Positions 50,172-61,953 of a stretch of DNA of 64,000 nucleotides are shown in pieces. A program made the position numbers and the translations under genes. This stretch comes from Caulobacter endophyticus (GTDB taxonomy: Bacteria > Pseudomonadota > Alphaproteobacteria > Caulobacterales > Caulobacteraceae), in the NCBI RefSeq assembly GCF_003116815.1, contig NZ_QDKQ01000057.1:124001-188000 (forward strand), written 5' to 3'. The notes under the pieces are model-generated. The model was given only the letters and a program-made list of their open reading frames with translations. It was not told where the DNA came from and did no database searches. The stretch's first letter is position 1. Each line of letters starts with the position of its first letter.

Positions 50172-50789
50172 TTACGCGTGCGCGAAGATGTCGACGTCTT
50201 CCCAGCCGGCCAGGTCGAGCGCGGCGCGGTGGGGCAGATAGTCGAAGGCGGCCTGGGCCAGGGCCATGCGGCCCTCGCGCACCAGCATGGCGTTCAAACG
50301 CTCGCGCAGGCCATGCAGATGCAGCACGTCCGAGGCGGCGTAGGCCACCTGCTCGGGGCTTAGCGAATCAGCGCCCCAGTCCGAGCTCTGCTGGGCCTTG
50401 GAAAGTTCCACGCCCATCAGCTCGCGCGTCACGTCCTTGAGGCCGTGGCGGTCGGTATAGGTGCGGGCGAGCTTGGAGGCGATCTTCGTGCAGTACACGG
50501 GCGCGGTCATGACGCCCAGATGCAGCAGGAACATGGCGATGTCGAAACGACCGAAGTGAAAAAGCTTCAGCACGGCCGGATCGGCCAGCAGCTTCTTCAG
50601 ATTTGGCGCGTGATAGGTCGAGCGGTCCAGGCGCACTACGTGCGCGTCGCCGTCGCCCGACGACAGCTGAACCACGCACAGCGGATCGCGCCCGAGGCGC
50701 AGGCCCATGGTTTCCGAATCGATGGCGATCGCGGTCGCCCCGGCGAACACGCCGTCGGGCAGATCGCCTTCATGAACAAAGCTGGCCAA
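50172..50789 (-). CDS. rnd: Ribonuclease D (short form)
   Basis: A 205-residue 3'-5' exoribonuclease with the DEDD core only: AIAIDSETMGL, HFGRFDIAMFLLHLG, and VAYAASDVLHLHGL. The HRDC domain of E. coli RNase D (375 residues) is absent, as in the short RNase D proteins of Alphaproteobacteria. It processes tRNA and other RNAs. The start is TTG; no ATG fits and the ribosome binding site is weak, so the first residues are uncertain. Directly upstream on the same strand as lptC. Confidence 0.9.
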   Translation of the reverse strand: MASFVHEGDLPDGVFAGATAIAIDSETMGLRLGRDPLCVVQLSSGDGDAHVVRLDRSTYHAPNLKKLLADPAVLKLFHFGRFDIAMFLLHLGVMTAPVYCTKIASKLARTYTDRHGLKDVTRELMGVELSKAQQSSDWGADSLSPEQVAYAASDVLHLHGLRERLNAMLVREGRMALAQAAFDYLPHRAALDLAGWEDVDIFAHA

Positions 50790-50939
50790 GTGTCTCTCGT
50801 CTCCACGCGTCGGCGTCGTCGCGACCGGCGCCGCTCCGACGTCTTATAGTGGAGCGTCGGCGATGCACGCCAGATGAACGGAGTATCTATTGTAAGGAAA
50901 GCTTGGCGCCACCGCCTCGTCGCATGCTTGCGAGAGGGG

Positions 50940-51026
<87 letters not shown>

Positions 51027-51170
51027 CCGCGGCGCAACCCGTTGGGCCGCTGCGAGGCCGGGACGTTTATGCAAAGGTTCTGGCGGCGTCAATCGCATTT
51101 CTCACTTTTCTTGCGAACATCCCCAGGCTCGTCTAATCCCCCCATCATCGCAGCGACTGAGGAATGGAAG

Positions 51171-52142
51171 ATGCAGGGTCTGGTCACGGTGTTTGGCGGC
51201 TCGGGCTTCGTTGGAAGCCAGGTGGTGCGCGCCCTCGCCAAGTCGGGCTACCGCGTACGCGTGGCCGTGCGTCAGCCCAATCTGGCCTATCGCCTGCGCA
51301 TGCTGGGCGATGTCGGCCAGATCGAGGTGATCCAGGCCAATGTGCGCAACGAGGCGTCGGTGGCCCGCGCGCTGGACGGCGCCGAGGCGGCCGTCAACCT
51401 GGTGGGCGTGCTTTGGGAAAGCGGCCGCCAGCAGTTCCAGAGCCTTCACACGATGGGCGCCAAGACCGTGGCCGAGCAGGCCGCCGCCCTCGGCGTGAAG
51501 CGCCTGGTGCAGGTCTCGGCCATCGGAGCCGACGCCGATTCGGCCGCCAAGTACGCCCGCACCAAGGCCGAGGGCGAAGCCGCCGTGCGCGCGGCCTTCC
51601 CGACGGCCACCATCGTGCGTCCGTCGATCGTGTTCGGCCAGGACGACAAGTTCTTCAACAAGTTCGGCCAGATGGCCGCGACCGCCCCGGCCCTGCCGCT
51701 GGTCGGCGGCGGCCAGACCAAGTTCCAGCCGGTGTTCGTCGGCGACGTCGCCGCGGCCATCGCCACGATCGTCGCCACGCCGGGCGCCGAGGGCCAGACC
51801 TTCGAGCTGGGCGGCCCGGCCGTCTACACGTTCAAGGAACTGCTGCAGCTGGTGCTGACCGAGACCGGCCGCGCCCGCGTCCTGGCGCCCCTGCCCTGGC
51901 CGATCGCGGGCCTGGTGGGCAAGCTGGGCGACATCCAGGCCTCGCTCCTGCCGCTGGCCCCGCCGCTGACCACCGACCAGGTCGCGCTGCTGAAGGCCGG
52001 CGACAACGTCGTGGCGCCGGGCGCCAAGGGCCTGGCCGACCTCGGCATCCTGCCCACCGCCGTCGAGGCCGTGGTCCCGTCCTACCTCTACCGATACCGC
52101 AAGGGCGGCCAGTACGCCCCGACCCCGGCCGGCGCGTTCTAG
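51171..52142 (+). CDS. NAD(P)-binding atypical SDR, complex I NDUFA9-like
   Basis: A 323-residue Rossmann-fold protein. The dinucleotide motif GGSGFVGSQVV lies at the N-terminus; the active-site YxxxK appears as YARTKAE, after RLVQVSAIGADADSAAK. Later segments (VVRPSIVFGQDDKFFNKFG-like, GQTKFQPVFVGDVA) match the complex I NDUFA9 subgroup, which in alphaproteobacteria is often encoded away from the nuo genes. The ATG is at MQGLVTVFGG, with TGAGGA upstream; earlier in-frame ATGs add an unlikely leader. A strong bidirectional terminator follows. Confidence 0.88.
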   Translation: MQGLVTVFGGSGFVGSQVVRALAKSGYRVRVAVRQPNLAYRLRMLGDVGQIEVIQANVRNEASVARALDGAEAAVNLVGVLWESGRQQFQSLHTMGAKTVAEQAAALGVKRLVQVSAIGADADSAAKYARTKAEGEAAVRAAFPTATIVRPSIVFGQDDKFFNKFGQMAATAPALPLVGGGQTKFQPVFVGDVAAAIATIVATPGAEGQTFELGGPAVYTFKELLQLVLTETGRARVLAPLPWPIAGLVGKLGDIQASLLPLAPPLTTDQVALLKAGDNVVAPGAKGLADLGILPTAVEAVVPSYLYRYRKGGQYAPTPAGAF

Positions 52143-52166
52143 GACACGCCAGCGGCCAGAAACGAC

Positions 52167-52200
52167 AAACCCCGCGCCGGTCGCCCGGCGCGGGGTTTTT
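52167..52200. terminator. Bidirectional intrinsic terminator
   Basis: AAACCCCGCGCCGG, loop TCGC, CCGGCGCGGGGTTT, then TT: a perfect 14-bp stem with A-rich start and T-rich end, so it can work on both strands. It ends the SDR gene and, on the other strand, uppP. Confidence 0.92.
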
Positions 52201-52221
52201 CTTTGGCTCACGCCGGACGGA

Positions 52222-53022
52222 TCAGCGCGGGATGTACAGCAGCGCCAGGCCGACGACGCCGACGGCGATGCGCCAGTAGGCGAAGGGCGCGAAGCCGTGG
52301 CGGGTGATGAAGTTCAGCACCGTCTTGACCACGAACACGCCCGAGACCAGCGCGGCCACGAAGCCCAGGCCGATCATGCCCATGTCCTTGGTGCTGAGCT
52401 GGTCGATGTTCTTGTAGAGGTCGTAGGCGAAGGCGCCGGCCATGGTCGGCATGGCCAGGAAGAAGCTGAACTCGGCGGCCGAGCGCTTGTCGCACTTCAG
52501 CAGCAGGGCGCCGGCGATCGTCGCCCCCGAGCGCGAGACGCCGGGCACCAGGGCCAGGCACTGGAACAGGCCGATGATGAAGGCCGTCTTCAGCGGATAG
52601 TCGGCGACGTCGGTGTGCCTAGGCTCGAACTTCAGGCGGTCCAGACCCAGCAGGATGAAGCCGCCGACGATCAGGGTGGTGCAGACCAGGGCCGGGCTCT
52701 CGTAGAGCACGGTCTTGATGAAGTCGTGGGCCAGCACGCCGATGAACACCGCCGGCAGGAATGCCAGCAGGATGCCGATCACGAAGCGGCGCGAGCCCGG
52801 ATTGGTCGGCAGGGTGGTCAGCAGGCCCCACAGGCGCCCGAAATAGACGCTGACGATGGCCAGGATCGCGCCCAGCTGGATCAGCACCTGGAAGGTGTTG
52901 CCCGGGCTGTGGAAGCCCAGGAAGTGGCCGACCAGCAGCAGGTGCCCGGTCGACGAGACGGGAATGAACTCGGTCAGGCCCTCGATCAGGCCCAGCACGA
53001 TCGCGATCAGCCAATCCGGCAT
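52222..53022 (-). CDS. uppP: Undecaprenyl-diphosphatase UppP (BacA)
   Basis: A 266-residue inner-membrane phosphatase that recycles the peptidoglycan and LPS lipid carrier. About eight hydrophobic helices. Signature motifs [20 protein letters not shown] and [17 protein letters not shown] hold the catalytic Glu, Ser and Arg residues; both are intact. It faces away from gltD, across 245 bp that include two GAGTC (GANTC) sites. Confidence 0.95.
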   Translation of the reverse strand: MPDWLIAIVLGLIEGLTEFIPVSSTGHLLLVGHFLGFHSPGNTFQVLIQLGAILAIVSVYFGRLWGLLTTLPTNPGSRRFVIGILLAFLPAVFIGVLAHDFIKTVLYESPALVCTTLIVGGFILLGLDRLKFEPRHTDVADYPLKTAFIIGLFQCLALVPGVSRSGATIAGALLLKCDKRSAAEFSFFLAMPTMAGAFAYDLYKNIDQLSTKDMGMIGLGFVAALVSGVFVVKTVLNFITRHGFAPFAYWRIAVGVVGLALLYIPR

Positions 53023-53267
53023 AGCATTCCCTTGTGTAACAGGCCCTTACGAGCAGGAACGGGCGTGCGCCCGACACGGTAAAGAAAAGGTTTATCCAAA
53101 AAGTGGACCAATTTGGGGCCTATCTGCGAGTCTTTCGCAATGACCATGCCGAGGTCACGGATATATTCGTACACTAATTTTACCACCGCATTCTTATTGC
53201 CCTGAAGAGTCCGTATGAGGCCCTCGCAAGCAAATTTTTCCCCGGCAGCGGGGGCGAGGGAAGGCGC

Positions 53268-54716
53268 ATGGCCGAGCGCATGTTGAAATTCACGACCGTC
53301 GCGCGTCGCACGCCTGAAAAGCGGGCGGCCGAAGAGCGTAACGGCGACTTTCACGAGATCTACGCCGACTTCATCGACGCCAAGGCGACCGAGCAGGCCT
53401 CGCGCTGCTCGCAATGCGGCGTGCCGTACTGCCAAACCCACTGCCCGCTTCACAACAACATCCCCGACTGGCTGCGGATGACCGCCGAAGGCCGGCTGGA
53501 AGAGGCCTACGCCCTGTCGCAGGCCACCAACTCCATGCCGGAAGTCTGCGGCCGCATCTGCCCGCAGGACCGCCTCTGCGAAGGCAACTGCGTCATAGAG
53601 CAGTCGGGTCACGGCACCGTGACGATCGGCTCGGTCGAACGCTACCTGACCGACAAGGCCTGGGAGATGGGCTGGGTGAAGCCGCTCGTCGCCGCCGCCG
53701 ATCGTGGCCAGTCGGTCGGCATCGTCGGCGCCGGCCCCGCCGGCCTGGCCGCCGCCGAGAAGCTGCGCGAGCAGGGCTACGCCGTCACCGTCTACGACCG
53801 CCACGACCGCGCCGGCGGCCTGCTGATCTACGGCATCCCCGGCTTCAAGCTGGAAAAGGACGTCGTCGAGCGCCGCACCCAGCGCCTGGCCGATGGCGGC
53901 GTCGAGTTCAAGCTCGGCTTCGAGGTCGGCAAGGACGCCACCCTGGAAGACCTGCGCGCCAGGCACGACGCGGTGCTGATCGCCGTCGGCGTCTACGCCG
54001 CGCGCGACCTGGCCGTGCCCGGCGGCGGCGACAAGGGCGTGGTGCCCGCGCTCGACTACCTGATCGCCTCCAACAAGAAGACCCTGGGCGACGACGTCCC
54101 GGCTTATGACAGCGGCGAGCTGAACGCCGAGGGCAAGGACGTGGTCGTGGTCGGCGGCGGCGACACCGCCATGGACTGCGTGCGCACGGCCATCCGCCAG
54201 GGCGCGACCTCGGTCACCTGCCTCTATCGCCGCGACAAGGCCAACATGCCCGGCTCGCTCCGGGAAGTGGCCAACGCCGAGGAAGAAGGCGTCACCTTCG
54301 AATGGCTGGCCGCCCCGCGCGCCCTGTCGGGCGACGCCGACGCGGTGACCGGCGTGAAGGCCATCCGCATGCGCCTGGGCGCCCCGGACGCCTCGGGCCG
54401 CCGCAGCCCCGAGGAGATCCCCGGCGGCGACTTCGACCGTCCGGCCCAGCTGGTGGTCAAGGCCCTGGGCTTCGAGCCCGAGAACCTGCCGCAGGCCTGG
54501 TCGGCCCCGGACCTCAAGACCACCCGCTGGGGCACGGTCAAGGCCGACGTCCGCAACCAGATGACCAACCTCGACGGCGTGTTCGCCGCCGGCGACATCG
54601 TTCGCGGCGCCTCGCTGGTGGTGTGGGCGATCAAGGACGGCCGCGACGCCGCCGACGCCATGCACCGTTACCTGAAGGCCAAGGCCGGCGCGCCCGCGCT
54701 GATCGCGGCGGAATAA
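53268..54716 (+). CDS. gltD: Glutamate synthase small subunit GltD
   Basis: The 482-residue NADPH-oxidising subunit of glutamate synthase, feeding electrons to GltB. The N-terminal Fe-S domain has Cys47, Cys50, Cys55, Cys59 (CSQCGVPYCQTHC) and Cys94, Cys98, Cys104, Cys108 (CGRICPQDRLCEGNC). FAD binding follows at GIVGAGPAGLAAAEKL, NADPH at VVVVGGGDTAMDCV, and the C-terminal FAD motif at VFAAGDIVRGASLVVWAI. It starts 20 bp before the end of a G-rich ribosome binding region (GAGGGAAGG). gltB follows 19 bp later. GOGAT works with glutamine synthetase. Confidence 0.96.
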   Translation: MAERMLKFTTVARRTPEKRAAEERNGDFHEIYADFIDAKATEQASRCSQCGVPYCQTHCPLHNNIPDWLRMTAEGRLEEAYALSQATNSMPEVCGRICPQDRLCEGNCVIEQSGHGTVTIGSVERYLTDKAWEMGWVKPLVAAADRGQSVGIVGAGPAGLAAAEKLREQGYAVTVYDRHDRAGGLLIYGIPGFKLEKDVVERRTQRLADGGVEFKLGFEVGKDATLEDLRARHDAVLIAVGVYAARDLAVPGGGDKGVVPALDYLIASNKKTLGDDVPAYDSGELNAEGKDVVVVGGGDTAMDCVRTAIRQGATSVTCLYRRDKANMPGSLREVANAEEEGVTFEWLAAPRALSGDADAVTGVKAIRMRLGAPDASGRRSPEEIPGGDFDRPAQLVVKALGFEPENLPQAWSAPDLKTTRWGTVKADVRNQMTNLDGVFAAGDIVRGASLVVWAIKDGRDAADAMHRYLKAKAGAPALIAAE

Positions 54717-54735
54717 GAAAGAGGAGCCCAGGACC

Positions 54736-59259
<4,524 letters not shown>

Positions 59260-59340
59260 GGGCGCGCCCGCAACGAGATCCGCCGCCTTCTTCCGGGGCG
59301 ACGGGCCGCGCGGCGCGCCTCCCAGCCCGCCGCACGACGA

Positions 59341-59373
59341 GGGGAGCGCTCCGGCCCGAGCGCTCCCCTTTGT
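59341..59373 (+). terminator. Intrinsic terminator after gltB
   Basis: GGGGAGCGCT, loop CCGGCCCG, AGCGCTCCCC, then TTTGTTGTTT: a perfect 10-bp stem with a T-rich tail, 82 bp after the gltB stop. Confidence 0.88.
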
Positions 59374-59393
59374 TGTTTGGGCTGGAACGCCTC

Positions 59394-60533
59394 CTACCCC
59401 TCCGGCCCCACATAGCGCGCCCTCGGGCGGATCAGGCGGCCGGTCTTGGACTGCTCCAGCGCATGGGCCAGCCATCCCGCCGTGCGGGCGGCGGCGAACA
59501 GGGCGAAGGGGGCGTCGTCGGGCAGCTTCAGGGTCCGCGCCAGGGCGACGAGGGCGAAGTCGATGTTCGGCGCCTGGCCGGTGGCGGCGACCACCGCCGC
59601 GTGCAGCGCCGCCATGTCGGGCGCGGGCTCGAAGGCCGCCAGCAGCGCCGCGGCGCGAGGGTCGCCGTCGGGATAGAGCGGATGGCCGAAACCCGGCAGC
59701 GGCGCGCCCTGGTCCAGGCGGACAGCGACGGCCGCTTCGGCGCCCTCCCGTTTGGCCTCGCGGGCCAGGGCCTCGACACGGGCGGCCATGCCGCCGTGCA
59801 GCGGTCCCGACAGGGCCGAGAGGCCCGCCAGCGCCGAAGCCGAGAGCGACGCCCCGGTCGAGGCCGCCACCCGGGCGGCGAAGGTCGAGGCGTTGAGTTC
59901 GTGGTCGGCCAGCAAGACAAGCGCCCGCCGCACCAGATCGCCGCCGACCGCATCCAGTCCCCAGGCGGCGGCCAGACGCTGGTGGATCAGCCCCTCCGCC
60001 GCAACCCCGGCTACGGCGTCGGCGACCAGGTCAAGCAGACCGGCGGCCTCCTGGGCCAGCATCAGCGGCGCGCGGCCCCGGGCCGGGCGGTCCTCGCCCG
60101 CGCGGGCGGCGAGATCGGCGAACAGCCGGGCGCGGATGGTCGGAGCGTCGCTGGGCGCATGGGTGGGAACGGCGGCCTCGGCCGCGTCGTCGCGCAGCAA
60201 CCGGCCGACGGCCTCGAAGCTTTCGGTCCGCGCAAGCTCCACGGCGTCGCGGCCGCGATACCACAGCCGACCACCGCGCACGGTGGTGATGGCCGAGGCC
60301 AGCACCGGCTCGCCCCAGGCGATGGCCGCGGCGGCGACGTCGGCGGCCTTGCGTCCCCGCGCCTTCCTGCCAGCCAGGGCCGCCACGTCGGAGGCGCGAT
60401 AGAGGCTGCGGCGCGGATCGTCCGGGTGGGCGTGGGCCTCGATCCGGCCGCGACTGACATAGGCGTACAGCGTCTGAGGCCGCACCCCCAGCCGCGCCAT
60501 CGCCTGGTCCGCATCGAGCCAATCGTCAGCCAT
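59394..60533 (-). CDS. Citrate synthase family protein with N-terminal helix-turn-helix
   Basis: A 379-residue fusion. Residues 1-55 form an excisionase/MerR-type HTH (LDADQAMARLGVRPQTLYAY, VSRGRIEAHAHPDDPRRSLY). The rest is a compact citrate synthase with His211 (ADHELNAS), His246 (GPLHGG), His284 (GFGHPLYPDGDPR) and Asp325 (PNIDF), so the catalytic residues are present. HTH-fused citrate synthases occur next to a second paralog, and the HTH suggests DNA binding and autoregulation, which is inference. An ATTGAT repeat array lies just before its start. Confidence 0.88.
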   Translation of the reverse strand: MADDWLDADQAMARLGVRPQTLYAYVSRGRIEAHAHPDDPRRSLYRASDVAALAGRKARGRKAADVAAAAIAWGEPVLASAITTVRGGRLWYRGRDAVELARTESFEAVGRLLRDDAAEAAVPTHAPSDAPTIRARLFADLAARAGEDRPARGRAPLMLAQEAAGLLDLVADAVAGVAAEGLIHQRLAAAWGLDAVGGDLVRRALVLLADHELNASTFAARVAASTGASLSASALAGLSALSGPLHGGMAARVEALAREAKREGAEAAVAVRLDQGAPLPGFGHPLYPDGDPRAAALLAAFEPAPDMAALHAAVVAATGQAPNIDFALVALARTLKLPDDAPFALFAAARTAGWLAHALEQSKTGRLIRPRARYVGPEG

Positions 60534-60537
60534 TCAC

Positions 60538-60568
60538 ATTGATTATATTGATCAAGATTGACGATCAA
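60538..60568. promoter_or_regulatory. ATTGAT repeat array, candidate operator of HTH citrate synthase
   Basis: ATTGATTATATTGATCAAG then ATTGACGATCAA: three direct ATTGA words, with TTGATCAA as an internal palindrome. It starts 4 bp upstream of the citrate synthase ATG at 60533 and would overlap its ribosome binding site or promoter. Consistent with binding by the HTH protein. Confidence 0.45.
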
Positions 60569-60590
60569 GGCGCGGGGCCGAAGATCGCGT

Positions 60591-60617
60591 CCAGAGCCCG
60601 TGCGGGCTCTGGTTTTT
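60591..60617 (+). terminator. Intrinsic terminator within the leader of the citrate synthase at 60688
   Basis: CCAGAGCCC, loop GTGC, GGGCTCTGG, then TTTTT: a perfect 9-bp stem. No plus-strand gene precedes it, since the upstream gene runs the other way. It would stop transcripts started upstream before they reach the citrate synthase, like an attenuator. It is directional: the minus strand has no T-run. Confidence 0.7.
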
Positions 60618-60623
60618 ACATTG

Positions 60624-60670
60624 GAGCGTGGCGGACGCCGAAACCGCTCACACTTTCGGCTGCCACGCTC
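60624..60670 (+). promoter_or_regulatory. Long leader hairpin immediately before the citrate synthase RBS
   Basis: GAGCGTGGC (60624-60632) pairs with GCCACGCTC (60662-60670), and inside it GCCGAAA (60637-60643) pairs with TTTCGGC (60654-60660). The ribosome binding site GAAAGGAG follows directly at 60673. It could control translation. Confidence 0.5.
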
Positions 60671-60687
60671 TCGAAAGGAGACCTCCC

Positions 60688-61782
60688 ATGGTCCAAGTTT
60701 CCGCCGGCCTCGAAGGCGTGATCGCCGCCGCCACCGTGCTTTCCGACGTCGATGGCCAGGCCGGCCGGCTGACCATTCGCGGCTGGGCCGTGGAGGACCT
60801 GGCCGGCCGCGCCCGCTTCGAGGACGCCGCCCACCTGCTGTTCGACGGCTTCTTCGACGACCTGCCGGCCAACCTGGCCCCGGCCTTGGGCGAAGCGCGC
60901 GTGCGGGCCTTCGCCGAGGTCGCCGCCCTTGACGACGCCCTGGCCGCCCGCGACCCCTACGACGCCATGCGCGCCCTGCTGGCCCGCCTGTCCGACGGCG
61001 AGAGCCTGGCCGACGCCCTGGCCCTGGCCGCCGCCCCCGCCGTGTTCACCGCCGCGGCCCTGCGCCTTCGCCGGGGCTTGCAGGCGATCGCGCCCGATCC
61101 CGCCCTGCCCCACGCCGCAGACTTCCTGAGGATGGTCCGGGGCGCGGCGGCCACCGAGGGCGAGGCCCGGGCGCTGGACGCCTATCTGGTCACGGTCTGC
61201 GACCACGGCCTCAACGCCTCGACCTTCGCAGCCAGGGTCGCGGCCTCGACCCGCGCGGGCCTGGGCTCGGCGGTGCTGGCGGGGCTGTCGACGCTGAAGG
61301 GACCGCTGCACGGCGGCGCGCCGGGGCCGGTGATCGACATGCTCGACGCCATCGGCGCGCCTGGCAACGCCGTCCCCTGGCTGGAGACCGCGCTGGACGC
61401 CGGCGAGCGGCTGATGGGCTTTGGCCATCGCATCTATCGCGTCCGCGATCCGCGTGCCGACGCCCTGAAGACCGCTCTCTCTCGGCTGTCGAGAAGCGCC
61501 GGCGCCCTGCCCGGCCGCCTGGCGCTCGCCGAAGCGGTGGAGCGGGCGGCCCTCGACATCCTGCGCCGTCGCAAGCCGGACCGGCCGCTGGAGACCAATG
61601 TCGAGTTCTACACCGCGCTCCTGCTGGAGGCGCTGGGCCTGCCGCCGCAGGCCTTCACCTGCGTGTTCGCCGTCGGTCGCACGGTCGGCTGGATCGCCCA
61701 CGCCCGCGAGCAGCAGGCCGGTGGAAAGCTCATTCGTCCGCAGTCGGTCTATGTGGGCCCGCGACCCAAGGCGGCGGCCTGA
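60688..61782 (+). CDS. Citrate synthase/methylcitrate synthase family protein
   Basis: A 364-residue compact citrate synthase without HTH. Residues: His173 (CDHGLNAS), His208 (GPLHGG), His247 (GFGHRIY) and Glu306 in TNVEFYTALLLE where most citrate synthases have Asp. The ATG follows AAAGGAG by 7 bp; an upstream in-frame ATG at 60628 lies within the leader hairpin and is rejected. It is divergent from the HTH paralog, with 154 bp between them. Likely substrates are oxaloacetate and acetyl- or propionyl-CoA; the main TCA citrate synthase would be elsewhere. Confidence 0.88.
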   Translation: MVQVSAGLEGVIAAATVLSDVDGQAGRLTIRGWAVEDLAGRARFEDAAHLLFDGFFDDLPANLAPALGEARVRAFAEVAALDDALAARDPYDAMRALLARLSDGESLADALALAAAPAVFTAAALRLRRGLQAIAPDPALPHAADFLRMVRGAAATEGEARALDAYLVTVCDHGLNASTFAARVAASTRAGLGSAVLAGLSTLKGPLHGGAPGPVIDMLDAIGAPGNAVPWLETALDAGERLMGFGHRIYRVRDPRADALKTALSRLSRSAGALPGRLALAEAVERAALDILRRRKPDRPLETNVEFYTALLLEALGLPPQAFTCVFAVGRTVGWIAHAREQQAGGKLIRPQSVYVGPRPKAAA

Positions 61783-61904
61783 CGGTCGCTGCCCCGACAG
61801 TACGCAAGATTGTTGCGAAAGACACACATGGGGGCGAAAGCACATATCGCCGTTCGTCGAACTTGACACATTTTTGACCGCCGATTCACCCTCAGCGCGA
61901 GCGA

Positions 61905-61933
61905 ATCCGTATCTCAACCTCGACCATACGGAT
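61905..61933. promoter_or_regulatory. Inverted repeat before the TBDR
   Basis: ATCCGTAT (61905-61912) and ATACGGAT (61926-61933), perfect 8-bp arms 13 bp apart, end 20 bp before the TBDR ATG. A regulator operator or a leader hairpin is possible. TTGACA at 61863-61868 is a good -35 upstream. Confidence 0.4.
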
Positions 61934-61953
61934 GTCGCAGCAAGAGGGACGGC

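Noticed and set aside
53023..53267. Two GAGTC sites in the uppP-gltD gap as CcrM-controlled promoter
   Set aside because: GANTC sites occur often by chance; position relative to a promoter could not be established.
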